In this document: one piece after another, positions 26,712 to 34,481 of the stretch | Position numbering within the stretch: position 1 is the stretch's first letter | Layout: each line of letters starts with the position of its first letter | Assembly: GCA_037190225.1 (NCBI GenBank) | Contig: JBBCJL010000003.1 | Span: 310,001-374,000 of the forward strand | Reading direction: 5' to 3' | DNA: 64,000 bases | From: MKSF01 sp037190225 | GTDB lineage: Bacteria; Bacteroidota; Bacteroidia; Chitinophagales; Chitinophagaceae | Made by a program: the position numbers and the translations under genes | The notes under the pieces: generated by a model | What the model was told of the DNA's origin: nothing | The model's database searches: none | What the model saw: the letters and a program-made list of their open reading frames with translations, nothing else

Positions 26712-26811
26712 ACCGCTGATAAATAAGCAGCAGCTTTATAAATTGAGGATATAATGGGACTTTGGATAATGCTCTTTTGGGTGAGGGCTCTGACTACAGC
26801 GTATAACTCTC

Positions 26812-26863
26812 ATCCTTAAACAGCAAGCGCAGGCAAAATTGCCTGCGCTTGCTGTTTAAGGAT
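26812..26863. terminator. Bidirectional terminator, 25-base perfect arms
   Basis: Arms 26812-26836 and 26839-26863 pair perfectly around a 2-base loop, between convergent lipocalin and NlpE-like genes. The core is AGCAAGCGCAGGCAA. A-rich and T-rich ends serve both strands. Confidence 0.85.
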
Positions 26864-26870
26864 CATCCGC

Positions 26871-27314
26871 TTATTCTTTCAGCAGAATATATTTATCAGC
26901 AATGGGACCTGTGATCTCCTTACCTTCCATATCCAGCATAATCAGCCGGTTCTCCCCTACTTTATAAAGATGCTTCTCGTTGCCGGAGGAAATGATGATA
27001 TTCCCCCCGTCTGTGGTCCACTTAAAATCGCCCGCTTCTACAAAGGTATCCTTTTTCTCCCCTTTAATATAAGTGCTCACTTTCTTGTAGGTATGATCAG
27101 GATTCAGGGTAATGACGGTCCGGATACCTTCGCAGTCAGCACAGGGGATCGTACCTTCGTACCTGCCGCTCCAGTCCAGGGAAGTACGGCTGTTATCTCC
27201 AGGGGGCAGCTGCTCTTCGCCGGCACTGGGAGCAGGCTCTTTATGGTCATTATTACCACAGGACCCCATCAGGAAGACCACCACCAGCAGGCTTGTAATG
27301 TTATGCAATTTCAT
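26871..27314 (-). CDS. nlpE: NlpE-like copper-response lipoprotein
   Basis: 147 residues. SPII signal with lipobox MGSC (FLMGSCGNND), a Pro/Glu linker, then the NlpE N-terminal domain: WSGRYEGTIPCADCEGIRT with the paired cysteines in PCADC, and a small beta-barrel. NlpE-family lipoproteins are linked with envelope stress and copper tolerance. The second OB domain of E. coli NlpE is absent, as in most Bacteroidota forms. Start chosen at MKLHNITSLL (27314); a methionine two codons upstream is also possible. Confidence 0.88.
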   Translation of the reverse strand: MKLHNITSLLVVVFLMGSCGNNDHKEPAPSAGEEQLPPGDNSRTSLDWSGRYEGTIPCADCEGIRTVITLNPDHTYKKVSTYIKGEKKDTFVEAGDFKWTTDGGNIIISSGNEKHLYKVGENRLIMLDMEGKEITGPIADKYILLKE

Positions 27315-27465
27315 AGTCAATTTTAGTTTGGTTGAATTATTAACAAAATATTTTATATTTTAGTTGAGTAAAAGTAAAATTACCGGATGCTGCTTTTTGA
27401 TCATATACGCTTGCGGGATGAGCAGCCATCATTCACCAGGCAGACCGGCTATATACTTCATCGCT

Positions 27466-28083
27466 ATGGACATCCTATTGCTTGAGAACGAATTGAGGAA
27501 GCGGCTGGCGTTCCCGTACCAATGGCACGGCAGGCAATCCGATAAGGCCGACCGGATGACAGCCTTCATTTACCGGACTTCAGATTTTGAACAGCTGCAA
27601 CAAAAGGTGGCGGCGCTGACCCCGGAAATGCAACATTATGCTTATAACAGGTGGCTGAACTTCTGGTCTGCACAAGGCGTAGAGCATCTTTTCCGGCAGC
27701 ACGGCAACGTTGCGGCTGCCCCTGATCCTTATGATAAAAAGATTGATTTTACAATTGACGGCATTCCTTTTGACCATAAGACCAGCGTATTCCCAAAGGC
27801 CTTTCCCCATGATCTTAGCTACGCGCAGCAACATAAGCAAGCCCTTATCCGCTGGCTGTATGACCGGCAAAGCCGGGAAGGCAGGCTGCACTTCAGCAAC
27901 AGGCTGTTCCTTATCCTGTATAATACCGCCCACCCGGAACATCACTGGAAATTAAAAGCGGAATTATCCTTTATCGCAGTTAAAATAGCCGCATATCTCC
28001 GGGCCTTTGAACTAAAAAATACGATACGGCTGAACTTCGGCCAAGGAGTTGTATTTTCGGACATCGTTTGGATAGTAAAATAG
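27466..28083 (+). CDS. Predicted PD-(D/E)XK-like restriction endonuclease
   Basis: 205 residues from the ATG at 27466; the frame is open back to a TTG at 27364. No named family is recognised. It contains KIDFTIDGIPFDHKTSVFP, an Asp at 94 on a strand followed by D103-H104-K105, which fits the D ... (D/E)-x-K core of restriction-type nucleases, with a helix-strand pattern on both sides. It lies 8 bases before a DNA adenine methylase on the same strand, and that pairing is the best support for a restriction role. Base composition is like the host, so it is not obviously recent. Confidence 0.6.
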   Translation: MDILLLENELRKRLAFPYQWHGRQSDKADRMTAFIYRTSDFEQLQQKVAALTPEMQHYAYNRWLNFWSAQGVEHLFRQHGNVAAAPDPYDKKIDFTIDGIPFDHKTSVFPKAFPHDLSYAQQHKQALIRWLYDRQSREGRLHFSNRLFLILYNTAHPEHHWKLKAELSFIAVKIAAYLRAFELKNTIRLNFGQGVVFSDIVWIVK

Positions 28084-28091
28084 CAGATTCA

Positions 28092-29090
28092 ATGAATTAT
28101 ATCGGTTCCAAGTACAGGCTTTCTGATTTTATAAAAAAAACAGTCTATTCGGTAGCAGGACAGGACCTCTCAGGAAAAGTATTCTGTGATCTTTTTGCCG
28201 GTACGGGCATTGTGGGAAGGAGCTTTAAGGAAGAAGTGAAACAGGTGATCAGCAATGATCTTGAATATTACAGCTATGTGCTGAATCAGAATTATATAGG
28301 CAATCATCAGCCTTTTGAATACCGGCATTACCTGGATATGCTCAATCAGCTTGAAGGTTGTGCAGGCTTTATTTTTGAAGAGTATTCCGAAAACGGCAGG
28401 GCGGGAAGGCTGTATTTTTCAGCAGCCAACGGGCAAAAGGCTGACGCCGTCCGCCGGCAGATCGAGACCTGGCGCCGGGAAGCGGCTATTACAGGACCGG
28501 AATATTATTTCCTGCTGGCTTCCCTGCTAGAAAGCGCCGACAAGGTAGCCAATACCGCTTCCGTTTACGGGGCCTACCTCAAGCACCTGAAAAAAAGCGC
28601 TCAAAAGCCGCTGACCATCGCGCCGGCACTGTTTGCACCGACAAAGCAGGAACACAGGGTATTCAACGAGGACAGCAATGAGCTCATCAAGACCATTGAA
28701 GGCGATATCCTGTACCTGGACCCGCCCTATAATGCGCGGCAATATGGCGCCAATTACCACCTGCTGAATACCATTGCCCGGTACGACCGGTTCACCCCGG
28801 CGGGCAAAACCGGGCTGAGACCCTACAAGCGCTCTGAATACTGCAGCAGGCAGACCGTCCTGCAATCTTTTGAAGCGCTGATACAGCAGGCGGCATTCAG
28901 GCATATCTTCATCAGCTACAATAATGAAGGCCTGCTGTCGGAGGCCAGTCTGCGGCAGCTGCTTTCCCGTTACGGCCGCTATGACCTGTTCACGACCCGG
29001 TATAACCGCTTCAGGGCCGACAAGACCATGAACAGGCAGCATAAGGCCGATGCTACCACAGAGTACCTTTTTGTCTTGGAAAAGACATAG
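28092..29090 (+). CDS. D12-class N6-adenine DNA methyltransferase
   Basis: 332 residues. MNYIGSKYRLSDFI at the start is the usual N-terminus of the D12/Dam-like class. The AdoMet motif FAGTG is at 35-39, and the catalytic DPPY at 210-213, followed by NARQYG. It methylates N6 of adenine at an unknown site. The frame is open 8 codons upstream (28068), overlapping the preceding gene, but the conserved start and 8-base gap favour 28092. With the upstream nuclease candidate it makes a probable two-gene type II restriction-modification unit. Confidence 0.88.
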   Translation: MNYIGSKYRLSDFIKKTVYSVAGQDLSGKVFCDLFAGTGIVGRSFKEEVKQVISNDLEYYSYVLNQNYIGNHQPFEYRHYLDMLNQLEGCAGFIFEEYSENGRAGRLYFSAANGQKADAVRRQIETWRREAAITGPEYYFLLASLLESADKVANTASVYGAYLKHLKKSAQKPLTIAPALFAPTKQEHRVFNEDSNELIKTIEGDILYLDPPYNARQYGANYHLLNTIARYDRFTPAGKTGLRPYKRSEYCSRQTVLQSFEALIQQAAFRHIFISYNNEGLLSEASLRQLLSRYGRYDLFTTRYNRFRADKTMNRQHKADATTEYLFVLEKT

Positions 29091-29166
29091 AGTGGCACAG
29101 CGCCGGGCCGCTTATGGCAATATGCTGCAATACGGGCTGCGCCGTGCATCGTAATTCATAATAGTT

Positions 29167-29174
29167 TATATTTG
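29167..29174 (+). promoter_or_regulatory. Probable -7 element TATATTTG for rfbF
   Basis: Exact TAnnTTTG match 26 bases before the rfbF start. No good upstream TTG. Confidence 0.5.
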
Positions 29175-29200
29175 CCATACATTAATCTTACATACAGATC

Positions 29201-29974
29201 ATGAAAGTAGTCATTTTTGCGGGTGGCCGGGGTACCAGGATAGCAGAAGAGTCCTCACTGCGTCCGAAACCTATGATAGAGATAGGCGGAAAACCTATCC
29301 TGTGGCATATCATGAAGATATATGCCGCATACGGGCATACCGAATTTATCATCTGCCTGGGATATAAAGGCTGGATGATCAAAGAATACTTTGTCAATTA
29401 CTTTATACACAATGCCGACCTGACCGTTGACCTGGGTAATAACAGCGTGGAAGTACACCAGAACAACGCGGAGCCCTTCAAGGTTTCCCTGGTAGATACC
29501 GGCCTGGATACGATGACCGCCGGGCGCCTCAAGCGGGTATTGCCCTATACCAACAACGAGCCTTTTATGCTGACCTACGGGGACGGCGTATGTGATGTCA
29601 ATATCAATGACCTTATCGCCTTCCACCGGAACAGCGGCAAGATATGCACGATGACCTCCATCCAGGCAGGAAGCCGGTTCGGCGTCATCAATATGCAGGA
29701 AGACGGCACCATCACCTCCTTTGAGGAAAAGCCCAAGGACAGCGGCACCTGGATCAACGGGGGATTTTTTGTTATCAACCCCGAGATCAGGAATTACCTG
29801 GACTATGATGCGGATGATATGATGTGGGAACGGCAACCGATGTTTGACCTGGCCAATGACGGGCAGATAGCCGCCTATAAGCATCACGGCTTCTGGAAAT
29901 GCATGGATACGCTGAGAGAGAAAGAAGAGATGGAAGAATTATGGCAGCATAATCCTTTATGGAAAAAATGGTAA
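29201..29974 (+). CDS. rfbF: Glucose-1-phosphate cytidylyltransferase
   Basis: 257 residues, the family's length. The nucleotidyltransferase signature MKVVIFAGGRGTRI comes first, then LRPKPMIEIGGKPILWHIMK, with the metal site in TYGDGVCDV and the later FEEKPK and WINGGFFV motifs. It joins CTP and glucose-1-phosphate to CDP-glucose, the entry to CDP-linked deoxysugars for surface glycans. The other genes of that pathway (CDP-glucose dehydratase and so on) are not adjacent, so it stands alone here. Confidence 0.92.
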   Translation: MKVVIFAGGRGTRIAEESSLRPKPMIEIGGKPILWHIMKIYAAYGHTEFIICLGYKGWMIKEYFVNYFIHNADLTVDLGNNSVEVHQNNAEPFKVSLVDTGLDTMTAGRLKRVLPYTNNEPFMLTYGDGVCDVNINDLIAFHRNSGKICTMTSIQAGSRFGVINMQEDGTITSFEEKPKDSGTWINGGFFVINPEIRNYLDYDADDMMWERQPMFDLANDGQIAAYKHHGFWKCMDTLREKEEMEELWQHNPLWKKW

Positions 29975-30035
29975 TCGTACAGGTTGCCATTTTTAGTTTG
30001 TATCATTTCACCCCACCGGAACTTACCTGATCCTC

Positions 30036-31811
30036 ATGGCGTTATTACCAGATGTACATTATCAGTTTGCAACTTATTTTGACAGCAGCCTGAAGCTGTC
30101 GCCCTACCTGTATACGCTCTCCCGGAGAATTGACGAAGGGCATATCTGCATCGACATACGCGAGCCGCTCCCCCAGGAGACCCTGGATGCCTTTCAGCTG
30201 AGCCGGCAGCCGTCTTTCAGGGCTCATCAGCTCATAGGCAGCAAAGAGGACCTTGTACATCCGTTTATCCTGGACAATGACCTGCTCTATACCCAGCGAT
30301 TGTATAAGTATGAAGCCCACATCGCCGGCTATATAAAGCAGGCAGCACCCGGCAACAACCCGGATATTGATATGGTAAAGGCCGGGGAATGGCTGGAACG
30401 GTATTTCCCCGGCACCGGCAGTGCCGAGCCTGACTGGCAGCAGATAGCCGCTATCAGCGCCCTGCTGCATAATTTCACCATTATAACGGGAGGACCCGGC
30501 ACGGGCAAGACCACCACCGTAGCCAAGATCCTGTCCATCCTGTGGCACCTGCAGCCCTCCTGCAGGATCGCGCTGGCAGCGCCTACAGGCAAGGCAGCCG
30601 CAAGAATGGCGGAAAGCCTGCATCTTTCCGGCGGCACAAGGGCACCGGAGCTTACCGAAAAATTCCGGCAGCTGCCCTCAGGTACCATACACCGCCTGCT
30701 GGGCACCCTGCATAACAGCATTTATTTCAGGTACAACCAGTCTAACCCTTTACCGTATGACGTCATCGTAATAGATGAATGCTCCATGATAGACATCGCG
30801 CTGTTCTCTAAATTGCTGAGCGCGATACCACCGCATTGCAGGCTTATCCTGCTGGGCGATAAAAACCAGCTGGCTTCCGTAGAGGCCGGCAGCTTATTCG
30901 GCGATATCTGCAATACCCTTCCCCGGCAGAACCTGTTCACGCCCGCGTTCATTGCCCTCGTAGCGACCCTGAACCTGCAGCAGGGCCGGTTACTGGCGTC
31001 CTGGGCTACCACCGCTCCCCACCTTCTCACGGATCATATCATTACGCTGGAAAAAAGCCACCGTTTCAGGGATGACCTGGGCATAGGGCTTATCAGTAAG
31101 GCCGTTATCGAGAATGACACTGAAGTCCTGAACTTTTTTTGTGATATGAGAGGCAATGACGCCGTGCAGATAGATTTTGAATACAATGAAGCAATATTCC
31201 GGCAATTCATACAGCAATTTTCAGGATATATTTTTGACCCCGCAGGCAACAGGCAGGATATCCTCCCCGCCTTACAGGCATTCCATCGCTGCAGGGTGCT
31301 GTCAGCAGTAAAGCAGCAGGAAGCAGGTATCTATAACCTGAACCTGAAGATAGAGCAATACCTCCACCAGCGCGGCTGGATCAATATGTACGATCCGTAC
31401 TATGATTACCGGCCCATTATGGTAACAAGGAACAATTACACCCTAGGCCTTCATAACGGAGATACCGGCATCCTGAAGAAGGACCCGACCGATGGTGTCA
31501 CCTACGCGTATTTCCTGGTACGGGACGATAACGGAACGGAACAGGTCAAAAAGGTATTGCCGGGACTGATAGCTGCTTATGAGACCTGCTACGCCATGAC
31601 CATACATAAGAGCCAGGGATCGGAATTCAATAATGTACTGATGATACTCCCTCCGAACGAAGACAGCCAGATACTGTCACGTGAGCTTATCTATACAGGT
31701 ATCACCCGTGCCCGAGAGCACGTGCTGATACAGGCTGCCAGGAATGTCTTTATGGAAGGCTGCAGCAGGCAGGTAATAAGATACTCCGGGCTACCCGGCC
31801 GGTTACAGTAG
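30036..31811 (+). CDS. recD: RecD-like superfamily 1 DNA helicase
   Basis: 591 residues. Walker A ITGGPGTGKTTT (about 150-161), motif Ia AAPTGKAAARMAESL, motif II VIDECSMID, motif III ILLGDKNQLASVEAGSLFGD, and the C-terminal UvrD-type fold with AMTIHKSQGSEF and YTGITRAREHV. This is the alpha subunit of exonuclease V (RecBCD), a 5'-3' helicase. The recB and recC genes are not in the window. It ends 9 bases before the stop of a convergent LuxR gene with no hairpin between. Confidence 0.9.
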   Translation: MALLPDVHYQFATYFDSSLKLSPYLYTLSRRIDEGHICIDIREPLPQETLDAFQLSRQPSFRAHQLIGSKEDLVHPFILDNDLLYTQRLYKYEAHIAGYIKQAAPGNNPDIDMVKAGEWLERYFPGTGSAEPDWQQIAAISALLHNFTIITGGPGTGKTTTVAKILSILWHLQPSCRIALAAPTGKAAARMAESLHLSGGTRAPELTEKFRQLPSGTIHRLLGTLHNSIYFRYNQSNPLPYDVIVIDECSMIDIALFSKLLSAIPPHCRLILLGDKNQLASVEAGSLFGDICNTLPRQNLFTPAFIALVATLNLQQGRLLASWATTAPHLLTDHIITLEKSHRFRDDLGIGLISKAVIENDTEVLNFFCDMRGNDAVQIDFEYNEAIFRQFIQQFSGYIFDPAGNRQDILPALQAFHRCRVLSAVKQQEAGIYNLNLKIEQYLHQRGWINMYDPYYDYRPIMVTRNNYTLGLHNGDTGILKKDPTDGVTYAYFLVRDDNGTEQVKKVLPGLIAAYETCYAMTIHKSQGSEFNNVLMILPPNEDSQILSRELIYTGITRAREHVLIQAARNVFMEGCSRQVIRYSGLPGRLQ

Positions 31812-31820
31812 GCCGGCTTC

Positions 31821-32465
31821 TTAAATGTCACCGGTACCGTTTTCGCCAGGAGCAGGAGGGTTCAGGCGGATCTTATGGATAGATCTTACACCGGTCTTCT
31901 TAAAGATATTCCGGCGGTGAGACACCACCGTATGCCTGCTGATGCCCAGCTTCCGGGCCGTTTCATCTATAGAGCTGCCCTGCTGCGCTTCCCTTATCAC
32001 CGCCGCTTCCCGTTCGGTAAACCCGGCAGGTGCTTCCCCGAAAAGCATCGTGTTCAGCAGCATCTCCTGCAGGGAAGGATCTAGCAGCCACTTTTTCCTG
32101 CCGGACCGGAGCGTTTGTATATAGGACAATAACTGAGGCAATGATACATCCATCCCTGCCACTCCCGATTTTTCCAGTGAAACCATATCACGGATCCCCT
32201 TACCAGGTGTGCTGTCCGGACTGATAAAGATAATAGTGCCTTCATATCCGTTAGCGCGCTTCCGCTTCAGCGTGTCCAGCAGCCCGCTCTCCGACAATAC
32301 CCTGCTCCATAGGACCACCGTTACATCAGAAGCAGCTATAGAAGATAACGCTTTCGTTTCAAGCAGTACCACATCGCTGAAAGTTCCGGCTGTGCTGAGC
32401 TGGTCCTTCAGTCCCCTGGAAAGTAGCCCTTCGGTGTTTTCCGCCACTATACAAATACGCTCCAT
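31821..32465 (-). CDS. LuxR-type regulator with degenerate receiver domain
   Basis: 214 residues. The C-terminal HTH is clear (FTEREAAVIREAQQG ... ISRHTVVSHRRNIFKKTGV, about 150-200). The N-terminal 120 residues have receiver-like strands, but the acidic pocket is lost: AENTEG stands where DD is expected, and VLWSRV where the phospho-Asp would be. It is therefore probably not regulated by phosphorylation. No kinase is nearby. It is convergent with recD and stands alone. Confidence 0.8.
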   Translation of the reverse strand: MERICIVAENTEGLLSRGLKDQLSTAGTFSDVVLLETKALSSIAASDVTVVLWSRVLSESGLLDTLKRKRANGYEGTIIFISPDSTPGKGIRDMVSLEKSGVAGMDVSLPQLLSYIQTLRSGRKKWLLDPSLQEMLLNTMLFGEAPAGFTEREAAVIREAQQGSSIDETARKLGISRHTVVSHRRNIFKKTGVRSIHKIRLNPPAPGENGTGDI

Positions 32466-32656
32466 AGTTATTATTGATTCATTTACCCGGACCGGATACC
32501 CACCGGTATTACAATATTACTATTGCCATACCTGCCAGCCATACAATACCCTTTCCGATATAGGTATTCCGGAAAGACTATAAAGGGATAAAGCTTTAAG
32601 AAATAACATAAGAAGCTAAAAAACAGTTGGGAAGATATACGATAAAAAAAAGTTAT

Positions 32657-32672
32657 AAAAAGCCTGCTTTTT
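32657..32672 (-). terminator. Weak hairpin past the D15-protein gene
   Basis: Arms AAAAAGC (32657-32663) and GCTTTTT (32666-32672) with a 2-base loop. On the minus strand it is followed by a further T-run. Immediately past the stop at 32674. Confidence 0.35.
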
Positions 32673-32673
32673 T

Positions 32674-34467
32674 TTAAAACAAAGCGGTATAACCAAAATG
32701 AAGCTTTGCCTGGCGCAGCCTGAAAGGCTCCTGCTCCATCTTACCTACACCTATGGCAATACGGAAAATACCGCTCTCATTCTGAAGGTTCAGCCCGCCA
32801 CCAATGCTCAGCGGTCGTTGTGTCCTGCTGGTCATGTTATAGCCGGAGCTCAGCCAGCCAAAGTCGGAAAAGCCGTAAAAAAAGGAATAGCTGTTGATCA
32901 TCATTCTCAGCTCGAGCGTACCTATATGGTACAGGCTGGAGAAGATGCTTTCCTCATCAAAGCCCCGCAGTATCTTAAAGCCGCCGATCTGGTACAATTC
33001 ATTCATGAACAGGTTCACGCCTTCCACCCAGCCCCCGGCATAGGCTCCTTTGATGATAAAGGTACGGCTCAATGGGTAGTAATATTCTATACCGCCGAAA
33101 AACTTATACTGGTTAGTGGTGGCCCTGAAAGTGTCGTATAGCCTGGAGTAATCATAGCCGGAGCCGTCATCCAATGTAGAGATCTGCAGGTTTTCCTTAA
33201 CGCTTCTCCGCAATATATTGGTATTTACATTCAGCACCCATCCCTTCCTGGGCGCGGGCGCATAATCGGTATGATCCAGGAGCAGCTGGATGCCTACGCC
33301 CCGGTTCCGGGTATCCACGATATCGGGCAGGCGCTTTTCCCGCTGCACGAATGACAGGTCCACATAATTGACCCTGTAGGAAGCCTCAATATAAGACAGC
33401 TTAAAGTAATCCCGGGAATTCAGCAGGTACCGCCCGCCGCCTTCAAAATTGATCCGGGTGAACAGCGTGTCCCGCTTATACAGGTTGAAATTACCTTCCA
33501 GGGCTACCGGCAATCCCAGGACATAGGGAACCTGTAAGCCCAGGAGCAATTTGGGCGAGGCCCGCTGCAGGTTCTGGAAGCTGGCAGTGATACGTTCTCC
33601 GTAGCCGAACGAATTTTTCAGGTCCAGCAGGGCATCCACCGTAAGCAGCATTTTGCCGGTCTCGTTATTGGAAGGCTGAAGACCCACCAGGCCGTTGATC
33701 TGGTTTGAGCGTCTCTTTTTAAGGTGCAGTATCAGCTCATTGCCTGCAATGGTCTGGTACATTTCCCAGGGCTCCGATTCCTGGAGGAAGGTCAGCTCCT
33801 TTATCTTAGCGCTGATCTGGCTGATCTGCTGCTCATTGAAGACGTCTCCCTGCCGGATGCCCAGGTATTGCTGTATAAAAGCCGGGGCGATCTCCACATT
33901 ACCCTTAATGATTATGGTATCGATCTTCACCAGCATGCCTTTATCCACTTTCAGCAGGGTATAAACGCCACCGTCCTCCGTATGAGCGGGCACAGGTATG
34001 ATCCTGGCGAAAGGATACCCGTTGTTCTCGTAATAGCCCAGCAGCTTCCTGTACAACCCCTGCAGCTTCCCCGGATGGACCGCCTGTCCCTGCCAGTCTA
34101 ATTTTCTCAGGCCCGCTTTGGTGATCGCCAGGGGCGGGATACTGTCCAGGTCTATACGGGCCCAGCGATATACCCGGCCAAGATAGATGCTGACGTCCCA
34201 TACGCTGTCATTCCGCAGCACTACGGTGTCAAACGAGGAGGCGAGATAGCCGGATGCCACCAGCTGCAGTTGCCGGGCGTTGCACCAGGTATGAAAAGCC
34301 ACCTCGTTATCAAAGGACAGGCTGTCAGGTATGACCGGCCGGCCTTTCTGTACGGGCGACTGTTCCTGCGGACCGAAATGAAAATACACTTTTACCTGTG
34401 CCTGCGGCAGCGCCGGTATCAGCAGCACCGCCCAGATCAGCGTAAAAGTGTATAAGAATGTCCGCAT
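32674..34467 (-). CDS. BamA/TamA-family (D15, Omp85-like) outer-membrane protein
   Basis: 597 residues. SPI signal ending in ALPQAQ, then two or so POTRA-like domains (about 60-240; VKIDTIIIKGNVEIAP, FNEQQISQISAKIKEL) and a 16-strand-type barrel to the end, terminating in LHFGYTALF with a C-terminal Phe. It carries KILRGFDEESIF, equal to the VRGF/LRGF lid-lock motif of Omp85 proteins. Such proteins insert or secrete outer-membrane proteins. It is shorter than BamA (fewer POTRAs). It follows the DPP IV gene by 14 bases. Confidence 0.85.
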   Translation of the reverse strand: MRTFLYTFTLIWAVLLIPALPQAQVKVYFHFGPQEQSPVQKGRPVIPDSLSFDNEVAFHTWCNARQLQLVASGYLASSFDTVVLRNDSVWDVSIYLGRVYRWARIDLDSIPPLAITKAGLRKLDWQGQAVHPGKLQGLYRKLLGYYENNGYPFARIIPVPAHTEDGGVYTLLKVDKGMLVKIDTIIIKGNVEIAPAFIQQYLGIRQGDVFNEQQISQISAKIKELTFLQESEPWEMYQTIAGNELILHLKKRRSNQINGLVGLQPSNNETGKMLLTVDALLDLKNSFGYGERITASFQNLQRASPKLLLGLQVPYVLGLPVALEGNFNLYKRDTLFTRINFEGGGRYLLNSRDYFKLSYIEASYRVNYVDLSFVQREKRLPDIVDTRNRGVGIQLLLDHTDYAPAPRKGWVLNVNTNILRRSVKENLQISTLDDGSGYDYSRLYDTFRATTNQYKFFGGIEYYYPLSRTFIIKGAYAGGWVEGVNLFMNELYQIGGFKILRGFDEESIFSSLYHIGTLELRMMINSYSFFYGFSDFGWLSSGYNMTSRTQRPLSIGGGLNLQNESGIFRIAIGVGKMEQEPFRLRQAKLHFGYTALF

Positions 34468-34481
34468 AGTACTAACAGTCG

